Shown here: positions 34,166 to 45,300 of the stretch, piece by piece
Layout of the letters: each line of letters begins with the position of its first letter
Numbering within the stretch: position 1 is the first letter of the stretch
DNA from: Arenibacter arenosicollis
Lineage (GTDB): Bacteria; Bacteroidota; Bacteroidia; Flavobacteriales; Flavobacteriaceae
Direction: 5' to 3'
NCBI RefSeq assembly: GCF_014397245.1
Contig: NZ_JACLHY010000001.1
Location: forward strand, 248,001 to 312,000
DNA: 64,000 nt
Program-made: the position numbers and the translations under genes
The notes under the pieces: generated by a model
What the model was told of the DNA's origin: nothing
The model's database searches: none
What the model saw: only the letters and a program-made list of their open reading frames with translations

Positions 34166-36244
34166 TTGAAAAAAAACTATTATACAGTGAAAGGACTCGT
34201 TATATTACTCTTATTAACCTCAAGCCTCTGGGCTCAAGACACCGCTTCGGTCAAGGTTATAGCTCGCTCCTTGCCCAACAAAGTAATATTGCGATGGGCA
34301 GTGGACCAGCCCTTGGCATGGAAGAATGCCAATGAATTAGGTTTTTGGATAGAGAGAGCAACCATTTCAAGGAACGGCGAGGCTGTGGTACCCATAGAAA
34401 GGAAACAATTAGTTACACAACCACTAAGACCAAAACCTTTGGAAGAATGGGAAGCACTGGCCTTACAAGATCAGAATGTAGCTATATTGGCCCAGGCTTT
34501 ATATGGAGACACCTTTGAAGTTAGTCCTCCTGGAAATCAGATGGGTGCTGTCTATGCTATAAACGATGAATTGGAACAGCGTTTTACTATTGCCATGGTA
34601 GCTGCAGAACAAAACTATGAGTCTTCCAAATTGGCGGGCTGGGCCATAGAAGACCCTTCGGTTATTGCTGGCGAAAAATATGTTTATTCTGTATCGGTAG
34701 CATTTCCACAACAAAGTAATATTACCATTAACAATGGAACGGTATATGCTAGCCCAGATATGCACGAAGCCCTTCCGAAACCTATAGGCTTAGCTAGTGT
34801 CTTTACTGATAAAAAAGTTACATTGAGTTGGAACTTCAAATTGCTTCAACATGTATATTCCAATTACCAAATTGAAAGATCTCGAGACAATATTTTTTTT
34901 GAACCCTTGAACGGGGTCCCTATATTCAATGCCCAACAACCCAAGGAAGGCTCCGAAATATCCATGTTCTATATGGATTCGATACCCAATAACGCTAATT
35001 TCTATTATCGCATTAAAGGTAAAACTGCCTTCGGGGAAACAGGACCAAGTTCTGAAATAGTACAGGGAAAGGCGGAAGAAACATTGGGTTTTGTTCCCCG
35101 AATATATCAAAAAGAACTGCCAACGGATAATAAGGTAATTCTCCGATGGGAATTTAAGGAGGAAGGGAACAGATTAATTGATAAGTTTCAACTGCGCAAG
35201 GCACACAACAACAAAGGTCCCTTTTCAACAGTAGTTGATAATATTCCAATAACGGCAAGGGAAATAACCTATGAAGGTTTGGACAAGGTAAATTATTTTA
35301 CCATCGTTGCCATGGGCAAAAATAAGGTGGAAAGTGAATCCTATTCCTCCCTTGTCCAACCAGTTGATTCCCTGCCCCCCACCACCCCAATTGGACTTAA
35401 AGGAACTATAGATACTACTGGAGTTGTTAAATTATCTTGGTCAAAAAATCTGGAAGAAGATTTGGGGGGATATCGAATCTACCGGTCATATAATCCACAG
35501 ACGGAATTCAGTGAAGTTACACAGACTACTTTTAAACACGGAAACTATACGGATAAAGTATCAATAGCCAATTTAAATAAAAAAATATACTATAAGATAT
35601 TGGCGGAGGACCAACGTTTTAATCGTTCAAAATTTTCCGAAGTATTGGTCATAGACAAACCGGATATTATTCCGCCATCTTCCCCTATTCTGGACAATTA
35701 TGAAGTAACTACGGACGGGATTAGGATTTATTGGATTCCCAGTGGCAGTCCGGATGTTAGCTCACATATTGTATATCGAAAAACTGGAGGGGAACAGAAT
35801 ATCCAATGGGAGAAATTATTTGAATCCAAGTCATTAAAAGATTCCACTTTTCATGATTCTACATTGCAAGATCCGAATGTTTTCAGTTATACCGTGGTAG
35901 CCAGAGATTCGGTTGGATTAGAAAGTATCCCTGCCAAACCAGTTTCGGTTACATGGACCGGAAAGGCAGTTAAAGATGAAGATATAAAGTTTTCTGGAAC
36001 CGTAAATCGAGAATTGCGATTTATTAACCTAACATGGAAAGTCAAGGATTTTCATGTTTTGGAATACCGACTGTATCGCAGCACCGATAATCACCCTTTG
36101 AAGCTATACAAGACTATGGTAGAGACAAGCAAGGGTTTTAATGATGTTGACCTTGAAGTGAACACCAATTACACTTACGGACTGCAATTAGTCCTTAAGG
36201 GAGGTCTCACATCTTTTATATCAAAGATTAATTTAAAGTATTAG
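34166..36244 (+). CDS. Exported fibronectin type III repeat protein
   Basis: A 692-aa secreted protein with a TTG start at 34166 and signal peptide MKKNYYTVKGLVILLLLTSSLWAQ. The N-terminal 190 residues start 'VILRWAVDQPLAWKNANELGFWIERATI' and are themselves Fn3-like. At least three further fibronectin-III modules follow (about 205-300, 404-500, 500-595), with 'GVVKLSWSKNLEEDLGGYRIYRS' as the clearest. There is no catalytic motif, membrane anchor or T9SS tail, so it is likely a binding or linker protein kept with its neighbours. It lies 11 bases after the 1659-aa gene and 3 bases before the 1918-aa gene, which strongly suggests one operon. Confidence 0.75.
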   Translation: MKKNYYTVKGLVILLLLTSSLWAQDTASVKVIARSLPNKVILRWAVDQPLAWKNANELGFWIERATISRNGEAVVPIERKQLVTQPLRPKPLEEWEALALQDQNVAILAQALYGDTFEVSPPGNQMGAVYAINDELEQRFTIAMVAAEQNYESSKLAGWAIEDPSVIAGEKYVYSVSVAFPQQSNITINNGTVYASPDMHEALPKPIGLASVFTDKKVTLSWNFKLLQHVYSNYQIERSRDNIFFEPLNGVPIFNAQQPKEGSEISMFYMDSIPNNANFYYRIKGKTAFGETGPSSEIVQGKAEETLGFVPRIYQKELPTDNKVILRWEFKEEGNRLIDKFQLRKAHNNKGPFSTVVDNIPITAREITYEGLDKVNYFTIVAMGKNKVESESYSSLVQPVDSLPPTTPIGLKGTIDTTGVVKLSWSKNLEEDLGGYRIYRSYNPQTEFSEVTQTTFKHGNYTDKVSIANLNKKIYYKILAEDQRFNRSKFSEVLVIDKPDIIPPSSPILDNYEVTTDGIRIYWIPSGSPDVSSHIVYRKTGGEQNIQWEKLFESKSLKDSTFHDSTLQDPNVFSYTVVARDSVGLESIPAKPVSVTWTGKAVKDEDIKFSGTVNRELRFINLTWKVKDFHVLEYRLYRSTDNHPLKLYKTMVETSKGFNDVDLEVNTNYTYGLQLVLKGGLTSFISKINLKY

Positions 36245-36247
36245 GTT

Positions 36248-39200
36248 ATGAGAAAATGGAAAAGACTTCCTTTATTCTTATTTTTTTGTTTAATTTCATT
36301 TTACGCTAAAGGCCAATACTCTTATGTCATCAAACATAGTATTGAATTTTATGGAAGTAATGCGTTATACGATATATCAGCTAGTGGGCGTGGTCTTTTG
36401 ACTGAAATTGGTGATGATAACGGCCTTTCATCCAGTGGTCAAATTGTATTTACTTCAAATACTCAAATAACAGAGGTCTTCGTCACCTTAAGAACTGATA
36501 ATTGTGGTAGTAAGAGAATTTCTATTCCAATTTCAACGCCTCGTTGTAATCTTTCCGAGGAATATATCTCCAATTGTGCGGATGAAATTGATATTATATA
36601 TTTTGGTTTTTTTGAGGTGATTAAACCTGAATTAATTGCCGATAACAATAATGACCTTAATTCCAGAGATATTTGTGATTCACAGGAGTTTTTAATATCA
36701 AACTTGAAAAATTCTTGCACTCGAGTAAATTATGCCGTGGATTATTTTATTGGATCCTCTACAACACCGAAGGAATTATTGAAGTATCAATCCAGGTCTG
36801 AATATTTTTCATTTATTCCTTCAAATATTCCCGAACTAAAACCGGATGACTTATTAAGATTACAAATTAGATTTACTGAAGACGCACCTCCTAATGGCCC
36901 TGAAAGATCACCTGAAGTTAGGTTCAATATTCTTGATTGCTCAATTCAGTTAAGGGACAACGACCCAATTCAATATACCAATGCAACCTGCAATAATAAT
37001 AAAGATGGCACTGTCACACTTAACTTTAAGAATAATGTAGGGAACGGTTTCGAAATGAGATATTTCATTTTTCAAGGAGAACCTACCGATTTCAATGGAA
37101 ATGTAGAATCAGAATCAAAAAATGAATTTCCGAATGAAGTTTTTGACGAAGTACGATATAGCCCCCCTGGACCAAACAATCCAAATGGTTTGGGGAATCT
37201 TGTTCCTAACGGAGATGGCACCTTTCGAGGAACATACACTCTCTTGGAAGGGATAAATAGGAGTCTCAACCCTCCACTAGGGGAAGAAAACATACAAAAT
37301 TATTATATTATATATCAGGAAGTTCGCTATGATTTTCCAAATGAAGGGGATGTAGATGTTAAAAGTGGGGAGATTACACCCAAATTTACAATTGAAAGCC
37401 CCTCCGAGGTAAAAGTATCTATAGATAATATCATCCAGCCCAGTTGTGCTGGAGAAAAAGGATCAGTAACATTAATCGGGCAGGGCGGTGGTTTAGCTCC
37501 CAATGAAAATAGTTCATTAGAATATGGTATTCAAGGGGATGATGAGAGCTGGAATTCGAATCCCACATTCTCTAATCTAGAACCCGGCAAATACATCTTT
37601 CTAGCGCGCAGTCCTACTAATTGTACAAGTTTACCATCTGAAGAAATCCTTATTTCTGCACCTCCCGAACTAACCTTCTCCAAACCCTCACCAGGAATTA
37701 CATCATCAAGTTCCACTATGAATGGTGCAATAGGCATAAACTATGACGGGGGAACTCCCAATTATACATTTGAATTGGCAAAGGAAAATGAAACTACTCT
37801 CGAATTTGAAACTATTACAAACCCAAATTTATTCCACAACAGTCTAAACCAATCAGTTGAATTTCAAGAATTAGGAATTGGCACCTATAGAATAACTATA
37901 ACAGACAGTAACGGTTGCAATCTCACTTCTGAAAATATTTTAGTTACCACGATTCCTCCCCCGCAGATAGTTGATCAGCAAGTGAATCAAATATTATGTC
38001 CAAATGGAAATAATGGGAGTATAACCCTAACTATTTCTGGAGGGGTGCTTAATTATAACTACCAATGGACAATTAACGGGGTAATGTCCCCCATTCAAAC
38101 TACAGGAAATCAAACAATCTCTCTAAGCAACCTATCCGAACCTGGAGAATATATTTTAAAAGTTGCTTCAACTGGCTTTACCGAATTTGATGACCCCGCA
38201 GGATATGTTAGCTCCGCCATTACCATGAACCCACCTGAAGAAGTTATTATTGCTTCTGCCACCCCAAATAATATTAGCTGTTTAGGGGCTCAAGATGGAA
38301 GCATATCGGTGACTGCCTCCGGAGGCTCAAGCTATGAATACAAATTGGATTTTTTTGGCACTTGGACCCCACTTAATAACGGCACAATTCCAATAACTAG
38401 AGGGGGCTTCTATGATGTTTATATAAGAAACCAGAATAATTGCGAGTCAGACCCAGTCCTGGGCATATTGATATCGGAACCGGACGAACTTACAGTCTCA
38501 ACCACTTCCCAAAACGCAACTACAAATGGAGGTAACCAGGGCAGCATAACGCTTACCATAGTTGGAGGAACACCATTTTCCGAACCCGCCGATCCATATA
38601 CAATTACCTGGACCAGGGACGGTCAGCCTTTTACACCTTCAACCGGATCTACGAGTACCAATCTTGTTAATTTGGAAGCAGGGGAATACATAGCCCAAAT
38701 TACCGATGTCAATGGCTGTTCACCTCTTAGTAACCCTCCAATTGTAATAGACCAGCCGGGGCCATTAGGGATTACAAGTCTTACCGCAACATCCGTTCTT
38801 TGTAGGGGAGAAGCAACAGGCGGTATAACCGCAGCGGTGACTGGTGTAGCTCCTTTCAATTACATATGGGAACGACAGGATGGCCAACCGATAACATCAC
38901 CAAGTACCCCGACTATTGCTAATTTGGCCAAGGGCATCTACATCCTTAGGCTAACAGATGCCTCTGGGGACCCGGAAGTTACCGATACCGTTACCATAAC
39001 AGAGCCTCTGGAGACCTTGTATGCAACAGTAGTACCTACGGCCGCTTCTTGTTACAGTGGTAATGACGGGAGTATACAGATTACCGCTCTGGGAGGCACA
39101 GCTCCTTATGAATATGCAATAGATGACGGCTTCGGATTTCAAGTAAGTAATACTTTTAATGATTTAGCCCCAAAAACTTTTGTAGTTACTGTTCGTGATA

Positions 39201-42004
39201 ATAACTTATGTAAATTCACCACCACAGTAGAAATTATTGAACCATTACAAATTTCAGTAACTGAAAGCATTTCAAACGTTACATCTACAGGAGGTTCAGA
39301 TGGCAGTATTACCCTTGAAGTGTCAGGAGGAACAGGACCTTATGCCTACAGTTGGACCGGACCTGGAATTAACATCCCAAGAACCACTAAGGATATTGAT
39401 GTATTAGTAACAGGTAATTATACAGTGGAAATCACCTCTCCAGGGAATCAAGGTGGTATAGACGGTTGTTATTTCGCCCAAACCTTTTTAGTACCAGAAC
39501 CTGGCCCCTTGTCCATTAACAACATTACTACAACAGATATAAACTGCTTTGGTGAAGCCACCGGCAGCATTACCACAATGGTAACTGGAGAGGGGACTAT
39601 TTTTTATGAATGGACTTTTGCTGATGGAAGCCCTATTCTAATAAGCAACGGTACAGATGGCCCTGACATTACCGGAATTGACGCTGGGAGTTATATGTTG
39701 ACCGTCACCGATGACAATAAAACGACCTCATCGGCTCCAATTATAATCAACCAACCCACGGAAGCACTCAGTATAACCAATGTAATCACTACGGATGTAA
39801 ATTGTTTTGAAGGTGTTAATGGCAGTGTTCAAATTGAGGCCCAAGGGGGAACAGGCGCCTATACCTATTCCTTGGATGGCGTAACTTATCAGAACTCCCC
39901 TATCTTTAATGGCTTGGCCCAAGGTAGCATTACAGCCTATGTTAGGGATGACAATAATTGTGATTTTATATATCCCATTCCAGTTGTTATAAATGAACCC
40001 CTAGAACTGAGTTTCGTTATCGACCTACAGCAACCTCTTTCTGCTGCAAATGCAGCGGATGGTGCCATAACTATAACGGCATCTGGGGGAACTGGAAATT
40101 TATCCTATAGTTGGACAGGGCCTACAGGCTTTACGCCAATAAACAGTAATGTATTGGAAAACCTTCCTGGTGGCGATTATCTCGTGACCATTACAGATGA
40201 AAACTATGCCCTCAACAATGGCGCTGGTTGTATCTTGGTCTCACAACAGCCTATTACTATAGCTGAACCAAGGCAACTTATTGTGTCGCTAAACCAAACC
40301 GTATTCTTGGAATGTAACGGTGATGACTTTGCTGAAATTACCGCCAACGTGCAGGGCGGTGTAGCGCCTTATACCTTTGAATGGTTTAGAACAGAAAATG
40401 GAAATGATATACAGCTTGCCGAGGATACAGAAATTATTGGCAATCTCTCCGCGGGACAATATTTTGTTAGGGTCACGGATGCAAATACAATTTCGGCAGA
40501 AACCGTACCAATAAGCATAACTCAGCCCGAGGTATTGGAAATAAGGGTCGTCGAATTAACCGGTGTGCTATGTAATGGTGAGGCAACAGGTGCTATTGAA
40601 GTCTCCGTATCTGGAGGTACCAGCCCATATAGCTTTCTCTGGAGCAATGGATCCAATACCCAAAATTTAATCGATATGGAACCAGGTGAATATACTTTGG
40701 AGGTAATTGATGATAATGGTTGTTTTGAAGAAACCTCTGTAACCATTAATCCAGCTCCCGACCCAGTTCGCATTGTCGACGCTACAACAAGCAATGTATC
40801 GCAATACATGGCTAATGACGGTAATATCTCACTTCAAATAGAAGGTGGAGCCGCACCATACGCTATAAATTGGATTAGACTTTCGGATAATATGGAAATA
40901 GGAAATACACAGGAAATCACAAATCTAACCGCAGACTCCTACCAAGTTTCCATTTCTGATAACAACGGCTGTAGCCTAACAACAATATATGATATATCCC
41001 AACCTGACATTGTGGAGGAAATAATCACACAGCCTAGCTGTTCTGGCGAAAATGATGGCAGCATAGAAGTAATTGTAAATCAAGGTAACGGAACATTTAC
41101 GTTCAGTTGGGATACTGGAGCCTCTACGAAAAATATTACAAATTTGGCTCCAGGAAACTATACCGTAAACATCAAGGGTTTTGGCAATGGCACTTTAACC
41201 AGAACGTATGTAATAGAAGAACCAATTCCATTAGAAGTCAATTTGGGCGAGGACAGGACCCTTTGTGCAGGACAGGAATTAGTCCTGAATGCAACCGCAG
41301 ACAATGCGAATGCCACTTACGATTGGACCTCAGACAATGGATTTTCCAGTTCCGAACCAAGCGTTACAATTAATGAAAGTGGCAATTATTCTGTTGTAGT
41401 TACCAACCAAAATGGCTGTATGGCAACAGGCACTGTTTTTGTTGTTGTTACAGATGATGAAATAAATGCCGAATTCGCAGTTTCCAGTCAAGTTTTTGTT
41501 GGGGAGTCACTTATTGCAGTTGATATTAGCTATCCACTTCCCGAAACGCAGGAATGGATATTGCCTGAAGGTGCAACTATTCTAAAACAAGATTCGGACG
41601 AGGCCGAAATGGTTTTCAATGCACCTGGTGAATACGAAATAGGAATCATAACCCAAATTGGTGAATGTTTTGCAAAACAGACCAAAAAAGTGTTGGTTAC
41701 AGAAAATGAAGTATTAACCTCAGGAGATGGACAGGCTGATCCCAGAAAGCTTATTGAAGATTTTATTATCTATCCCAATCCTACCGATGGGAAATTTACG
41801 GCTGATATAGTTCTTTCCGAACGGGGAAATATCAGCATCAAAATCTTTAACTTCGCCAACAACGCCCTTATGGCTTCTAAAAAAGATAGGGGAGCATCAT
41901 CTTATACCATTCCTTTCAATATCTCCGGTTTACCATCTGGGGTATATGCCGTATTGCTCGAAACCCCGTATGGAAATTCGCTACGGAAAATAATCCTGAA
42001 ATAG
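36248..42004 (+). CDS. SprB-repeat surface adhesin with T9SS type A tail
   Basis: A 1918-aa protein with signal peptide MRKWKRLPLFLFFCLISFYAKGQ. From about residue 238 to 1620 there are some 16 repeats of about 80-90 residues with the SprB-like signature C-x-G-x-x-(D/T)GSIT...GGT-x-PY-x-Y-x-W, e.g. 'SCYSGNDGSIQITALGGTAPYEYAI'. Two Ig/PKD-like domains follow (about 1660-1800). Then the T9SS sorting domain begins DFIIYPNPTDGKF (near 1838) and ends RKIILK. It should be exported by T9SS and displayed on the surface, by analogy with SprB gliding adhesins. It is the last gene of the cluster and the only member with a T9SS tail, so it may present the others to neighbouring cells. That link is inference. 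Confidence 0.85.
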   Translation: MRKWKRLPLFLFFCLISFYAKGQYSYVIKHSIEFYGSNALYDISASGRGLLTEIGDDNGLSSSGQIVFTSNTQITEVFVTLRTDNCGSKRISIPISTPRCNLSEEYISNCADEIDIIYFGFFEVIKPELIADNNNDLNSRDICDSQEFLISNLKNSCTRVNYAVDYFIGSSTTPKELLKYQSRSEYFSFIPSNIPELKPDDLLRLQIRFTEDAPPNGPERSPEVRFNILDCSIQLRDNDPIQYTNATCNNNKDGTVTLNFKNNVGNGFEMRYFIFQGEPTDFNGNVESESKNEFPNEVFDEVRYSPPGPNNPNGLGNLVPNGDGTFRGTYTLLEGINRSLNPPLGEENIQNYYIIYQEVRYDFPNEGDVDVKSGEITPKFTIESPSEVKVSIDNIIQPSCAGEKGSVTLIGQGGGLAPNENSSLEYGIQGDDESWNSNPTFSNLEPGKYIFLARSPTNCTSLPSEEILISAPPELTFSKPSPGITSSSSTMNGAIGINYDGGTPNYTFELAKENETTLEFETITNPNLFHNSLNQSVEFQELGIGTYRITITDSNGCNLTSENILVTTIPPPQIVDQQVNQILCPNGNNGSITLTISGGVLNYNYQWTINGVMSPIQTTGNQTISLSNLSEPGEYILKVASTGFTEFDDPAGYVSSAITMNPPEEVIIASATPNNISCLGAQDGSISVTASGGSSYEYKLDFFGTWTPLNNGTIPITRGGFYDVYIRNQNNCESDPVLGILISEPDELTVSTTSQNATTNGGNQGSITLTIVGGTPFSEPADPYTITWTRDGQPFTPSTGSTSTNLVNLEAGEYIAQITDVNGCSPLSNPPIVIDQPGPLGITSLTATSVLCRGEATGGITAAVTGVAPFNYIWERQDGQPITSPSTPTIANLAKGIYILRLTDASGDPEVTDTVTITEPLETLYATVVPTAASCYSGNDGSIQITALGGTAPYEYAIDDGFGFQVSNTFNDLAPKTFVVTVRDNNLCKFTTTVEIIEPLQISVTESISNVTSTGGSDGSITLEVSGGTGPYAYSWTGPGINIPRTTKDIDVLVTGNYTVEITSPGNQGGIDGCYFAQTFLVPEPGPLSINNITTTDINCFGEATGSITTMVTGEGTIFYEWTFADGSPILISNGTDGPDITGIDAGSYMLTVTDDNKTTSSAPIIINQPTEALSITNVITTDVNCFEGVNGSVQIEAQGGTGAYTYSLDGVTYQNSPIFNGLAQGSITAYVRDDNNCDFIYPIPVVINEPLELSFVIDLQQPLSAANAADGAITITASGGTGNLSYSWTGPTGFTPINSNVLENLPGGDYLVTITDENYALNNGAGCILVSQQPITIAEPRQLIVSLNQTVFLECNGDDFAEITANVQGGVAPYTFEWFRTENGNDIQLAEDTEIIGNLSAGQYFVRVTDANTISAETVPISITQPEVLEIRVVELTGVLCNGEATGAIEVSVSGGTSPYSFLWSNGSNTQNLIDMEPGEYTLEVIDDNGCFEETSVTINPAPDPVRIVDATTSNVSQYMANDGNISLQIEGGAAPYAINWIRLSDNMEIGNTQEITNLTADSYQVSISDNNGCSLTTIYDISQPDIVEEIITQPSCSGENDGSIEVIVNQGNGTFTFSWDTGASTKNITNLAPGNYTVNIKGFGNGTLTRTYVIEEPIPLEVNLGEDRTLCAGQELVLNATADNANATYDWTSDNGFSSSEPSVTINESGNYSVVVTNQNGCMATGTVFVVVTDDEINAEFAVSSQVFVGESLIAVDISYPLPETQEWILPEGATILKQDSDEAEMVFNAPGEYEIGIITQIGECFAKQTKKVLVTENEVLTSGDGQADPRKLIEDFIIYPNPTDGKFTADIVLSERGNISIKIFNFANNALMASKKDRGASSYTIPFNISGLPSGVYAVLLETPYGNSLRKIILK

Positions 42005-42317
42005 AATATTGATAATGGGAAAGATCGGTCAAAATATAATAGAGAAGAGGTAAAGGAAATTAGAACATATACGTTCCTTACAACCGTAACAAGCCGTTCT
42101 TTTTTAAACAACTTGCCCTGCAAATAACGGTTGAGTTTAGGAATACCTGAAAATTAGTACCAAAGAACTCTAAAATTCATGAATTTTAGAGTTCTTTTTT
42201 CCTATATCCGCAACTTTCCATTTTTCTTAAGATACATTTAACAATTGAATGCCTTTGCTTTTAACTCGGCATGGCATGCACTTAAAAAACAATTAACTAA
42301 CTAAAAATCATTTATTT
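42005..42317. other. Intergenic region with terminator
   Basis: About 310 bases between the SprB-like gene and susC. The intrinsic terminator at 42163-42200 closes the upstream cluster. A TACATTTA sequence near 42232 is one base off the -7 consensus and could serve susC. Nothing else is recognised. Confidence 0.45.
42163..42200 (+). terminator. Intrinsic terminator of the giant-protein cluster
   Basis: AAGAACTCTAAAATTC-ATG-AATTTTAGAGTTCTTTTTT is a perfect 16-bp stem on a small loop ending in six T. It lies 160 bases past the last gene of the cluster. Confidence 0.85.
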
Positions 42318-45300
42318 ATGAAGATTACACTATGTAAATGCTTATTGCTTGTGGGAACATTTTTATGTTTCGGGCTGGCAGAGGCACAAACGGTGACGGG
42401 AAGCGTTTCGGATCAATCCGGACCCTTGCCTGGGGCGAACGTATTGGTTAAAGGTACTACCAACGGAACGCAAACAGATTTTGACGGTAATTTCACATTG
42501 GATAATGTGAATAGTAATGCCACTTTAGTTTTCAGCTATATAGGTTTCAAAACTTTGGAAATACCTGTAGGCGGAAAAACCACAATTAATGCTGTCTTGG
42601 AAGAAGATGCCAGCGAATTGGAAGAGGTAGTACTGATTGGGTACGGTAGTCAGAGAAAATCGGATCTTACTGGTGCAGTAGGACAAGTTGATGCCGATCA
42701 GCTGCAAGAGCGCCCTGCAACATCCCTTAACCAGGCTTTGTCCGGTAAGATTGCGGGTGTTCAGGTAAACACCAACTCGGGTCGCCCAGGTGGTAAGTCG
42801 AATATCAGGGTAAGGGGTTTTAGTTCCATAAACTCTTCCAACAACCCACTATATGTTATAGATGGGGTGCAGTTACCTCAAGGTAATCAAGCTAACTTTA
42901 GTTCTGCTATAGATTACTTAAACCCTAACGATGTTGTATCTATTGAAGTATTGAAAGATGCTTCCTCAACGGCGATTTATGGTGCACGTGGTGCTAACGG
43001 AGTTATTCTGGTAACTACCAAAAGAGGTCGCGCTGGACAGGGTAGGGTTACTTACGATGTTGACTATAGCGTAAACCAATATGGTCCTAATAGGGCTAAG
43101 GCTTTAAATTCCGAACAGTATGCTATGATAGAGCAACTTTCTTGGGAAAACACGCAAAAATTTGATCCGGATGGTTGGGCCGCTGGGAAATATGCCCAGT
43201 ACGAGCCTAGGCTTAAAAGAGCTAATCCTAATGTTGCTTATTTGTTCGATAGTGATGGTAAGGCAATCTATGATACGGATTGGTCCAAAGAGGTGGTACA
43301 ACATAAATTATCACAGAACCATCAGTTGGGGTTCTCTGGGGGTAATGAAAGAACAACCTATGCCATCTCACTTGGAATTAGGGATGATCAAGGTCTTTTC
43401 AAAAATACTTACCTCAAACGTTATTCAGGAAGGTTTTCAATTGATGATCAAATCAAAACATGGTTAAAGATTGGTGGCTCTTTGAGTTACAATAACCAAA
43501 CTGAGAATTTGGCCGATACCAATGACCAAGTGCCACGTAGAATGGTTGAAGATTATCCTTTTTATCCTGCTCCATTCCATACAGGAGGTCCTTTGGAAGG
43601 TCTATATGCCAATAACAGGGATTATCCCTTTGCTGAAGGTACCCGAAATTCGGTGAACTGGCTTGATAATAATGAGTATATTTTAAATACCCAAACAACT
43701 GCCGGAAGCTTTTATACCAATCTTAACTTTACCAAGGAATTGGAAATGAGGACTGTTTTGGGGACAAATGTACTCACCCAGGAGAACAATGAATTCCGAA
43801 ATAGTGTTTTGGATAATAATGCAGTTGCCAGAGCACAATCCAGCAACGAAAAGCAGACATTTTGGTCTATTGAAAACTACTTGACCTACAATAAGAAAAT
43901 CAATGAAAACAACTCATTGACCGCCTTATTGGGTTTATCTTGGCAACAGTCCAATCAATTCTTTGTCAATGCAGATTCCAGAAACTTTCCTACTGATTAT
44001 TTTAAATTCAACAACCTAGGTGCAGGATCTGATAATATAGCGGTACAATCTTTTGCGGACAGGGAAGCACTGAACTCCTATTTTGGTCGATTGAATTATA
44101 ACCTAATGGGCAAATATTTGTTCACGGTTACGGGTAGGGCCGATGGTTCGTCGAAATTTGGTGACAACAATAAGTTTTCCTTTTTCCCCTCAGCGGCGGT
44201 TGCCTGGAGGATTTCGGACGAAGATTTTCTTGTAGACAACACTCTAATTTCCAACTTAAAACTTAGAACAAGTTATGGGGTTACAGGTAACTCCGAAATA
44301 CCACCTTATTCTTCCTTATCCCTATTAAGCTCCAATTATGCTGCAATATGGAACGAAAGTCGTATCGGCGGAACTGGATTGAATCGTTTGGCGAATCCGG
44401 ATTTGAAATGGGAAAAGACCGCACAGTACGATGTTGGTTTGGAATTAGGCCTATTGGATAATAGAATTAGTTTGGAAGTTGATTATTACTACAGAAAAAC
44501 TACCGATATGCTCTTGGATGCCCCTGTACCACAATCAAGTGGGTATGCTACCATAAGAAGAAATGTTGGTTCCATGCAGAACAAGGGTCTTGAACTTGGA
44601 TTATCTACCAAGAATATAGCAACCGCTGATCTAACCTGGAATACTTCATTCAATATATCAATGAACAGGAACAAAGTACTTTCCTTGGCCACGCCTTCCG
44701 ATATCTTTGGTGTTGGTGGACCTGGAATAACCAACGAAACCAGTATTATTAGGGTAGGTGAACCCGTAGGTGCCTTCTGGGGTCTTACCCGTTTGGGAAC
44801 TTGGAATACAGATGAAGCTGCTGAGGCTGCTAAATTTGTAAGTTATAGAAATGGACTTACCATTTTACCTGGAGATATCAAGTATAAGGATTTCAACGGT
44901 GATTATATTATTAATGATGAGGATAGGTCTATTATCGGAAACGGCTACCCAACTGCTTGGGGAACCTTGACGAATTATGTTTCCTATAAAAATATTGATT
45001 TTACCTTGGAACTTCAATATTCTTGGGGTAATGACGTAATGGATATGAACCTTCACTCCAGCGAGGACAGACAAGCCCTTGCCAATAGTTATACTACGGT
45101 ATTAAATGCTTGGACTCCTGATAATCAAGATACAATGATTGCGCAGGTTAGGGATACACGTGCTGGTTATGTAACCAACGTGGATTCACACTGGGTAAAG
45201 GATGGTTCCTTTGTACGTGGTAGAAATATTATGCTAGGATATACTTTTGATCAAAACTTGGTTGAACGTATGCACTTGAATAAATTGAGATTGTACGCTT

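Noticed and set aside
36248-42004. Considered the 1918-aa protein as a second polymorphic toxin
   Set aside because: Its C-terminus is a T9SS sorting tail, not a toxin tip, and no small gene follows; it fits an adhesin.
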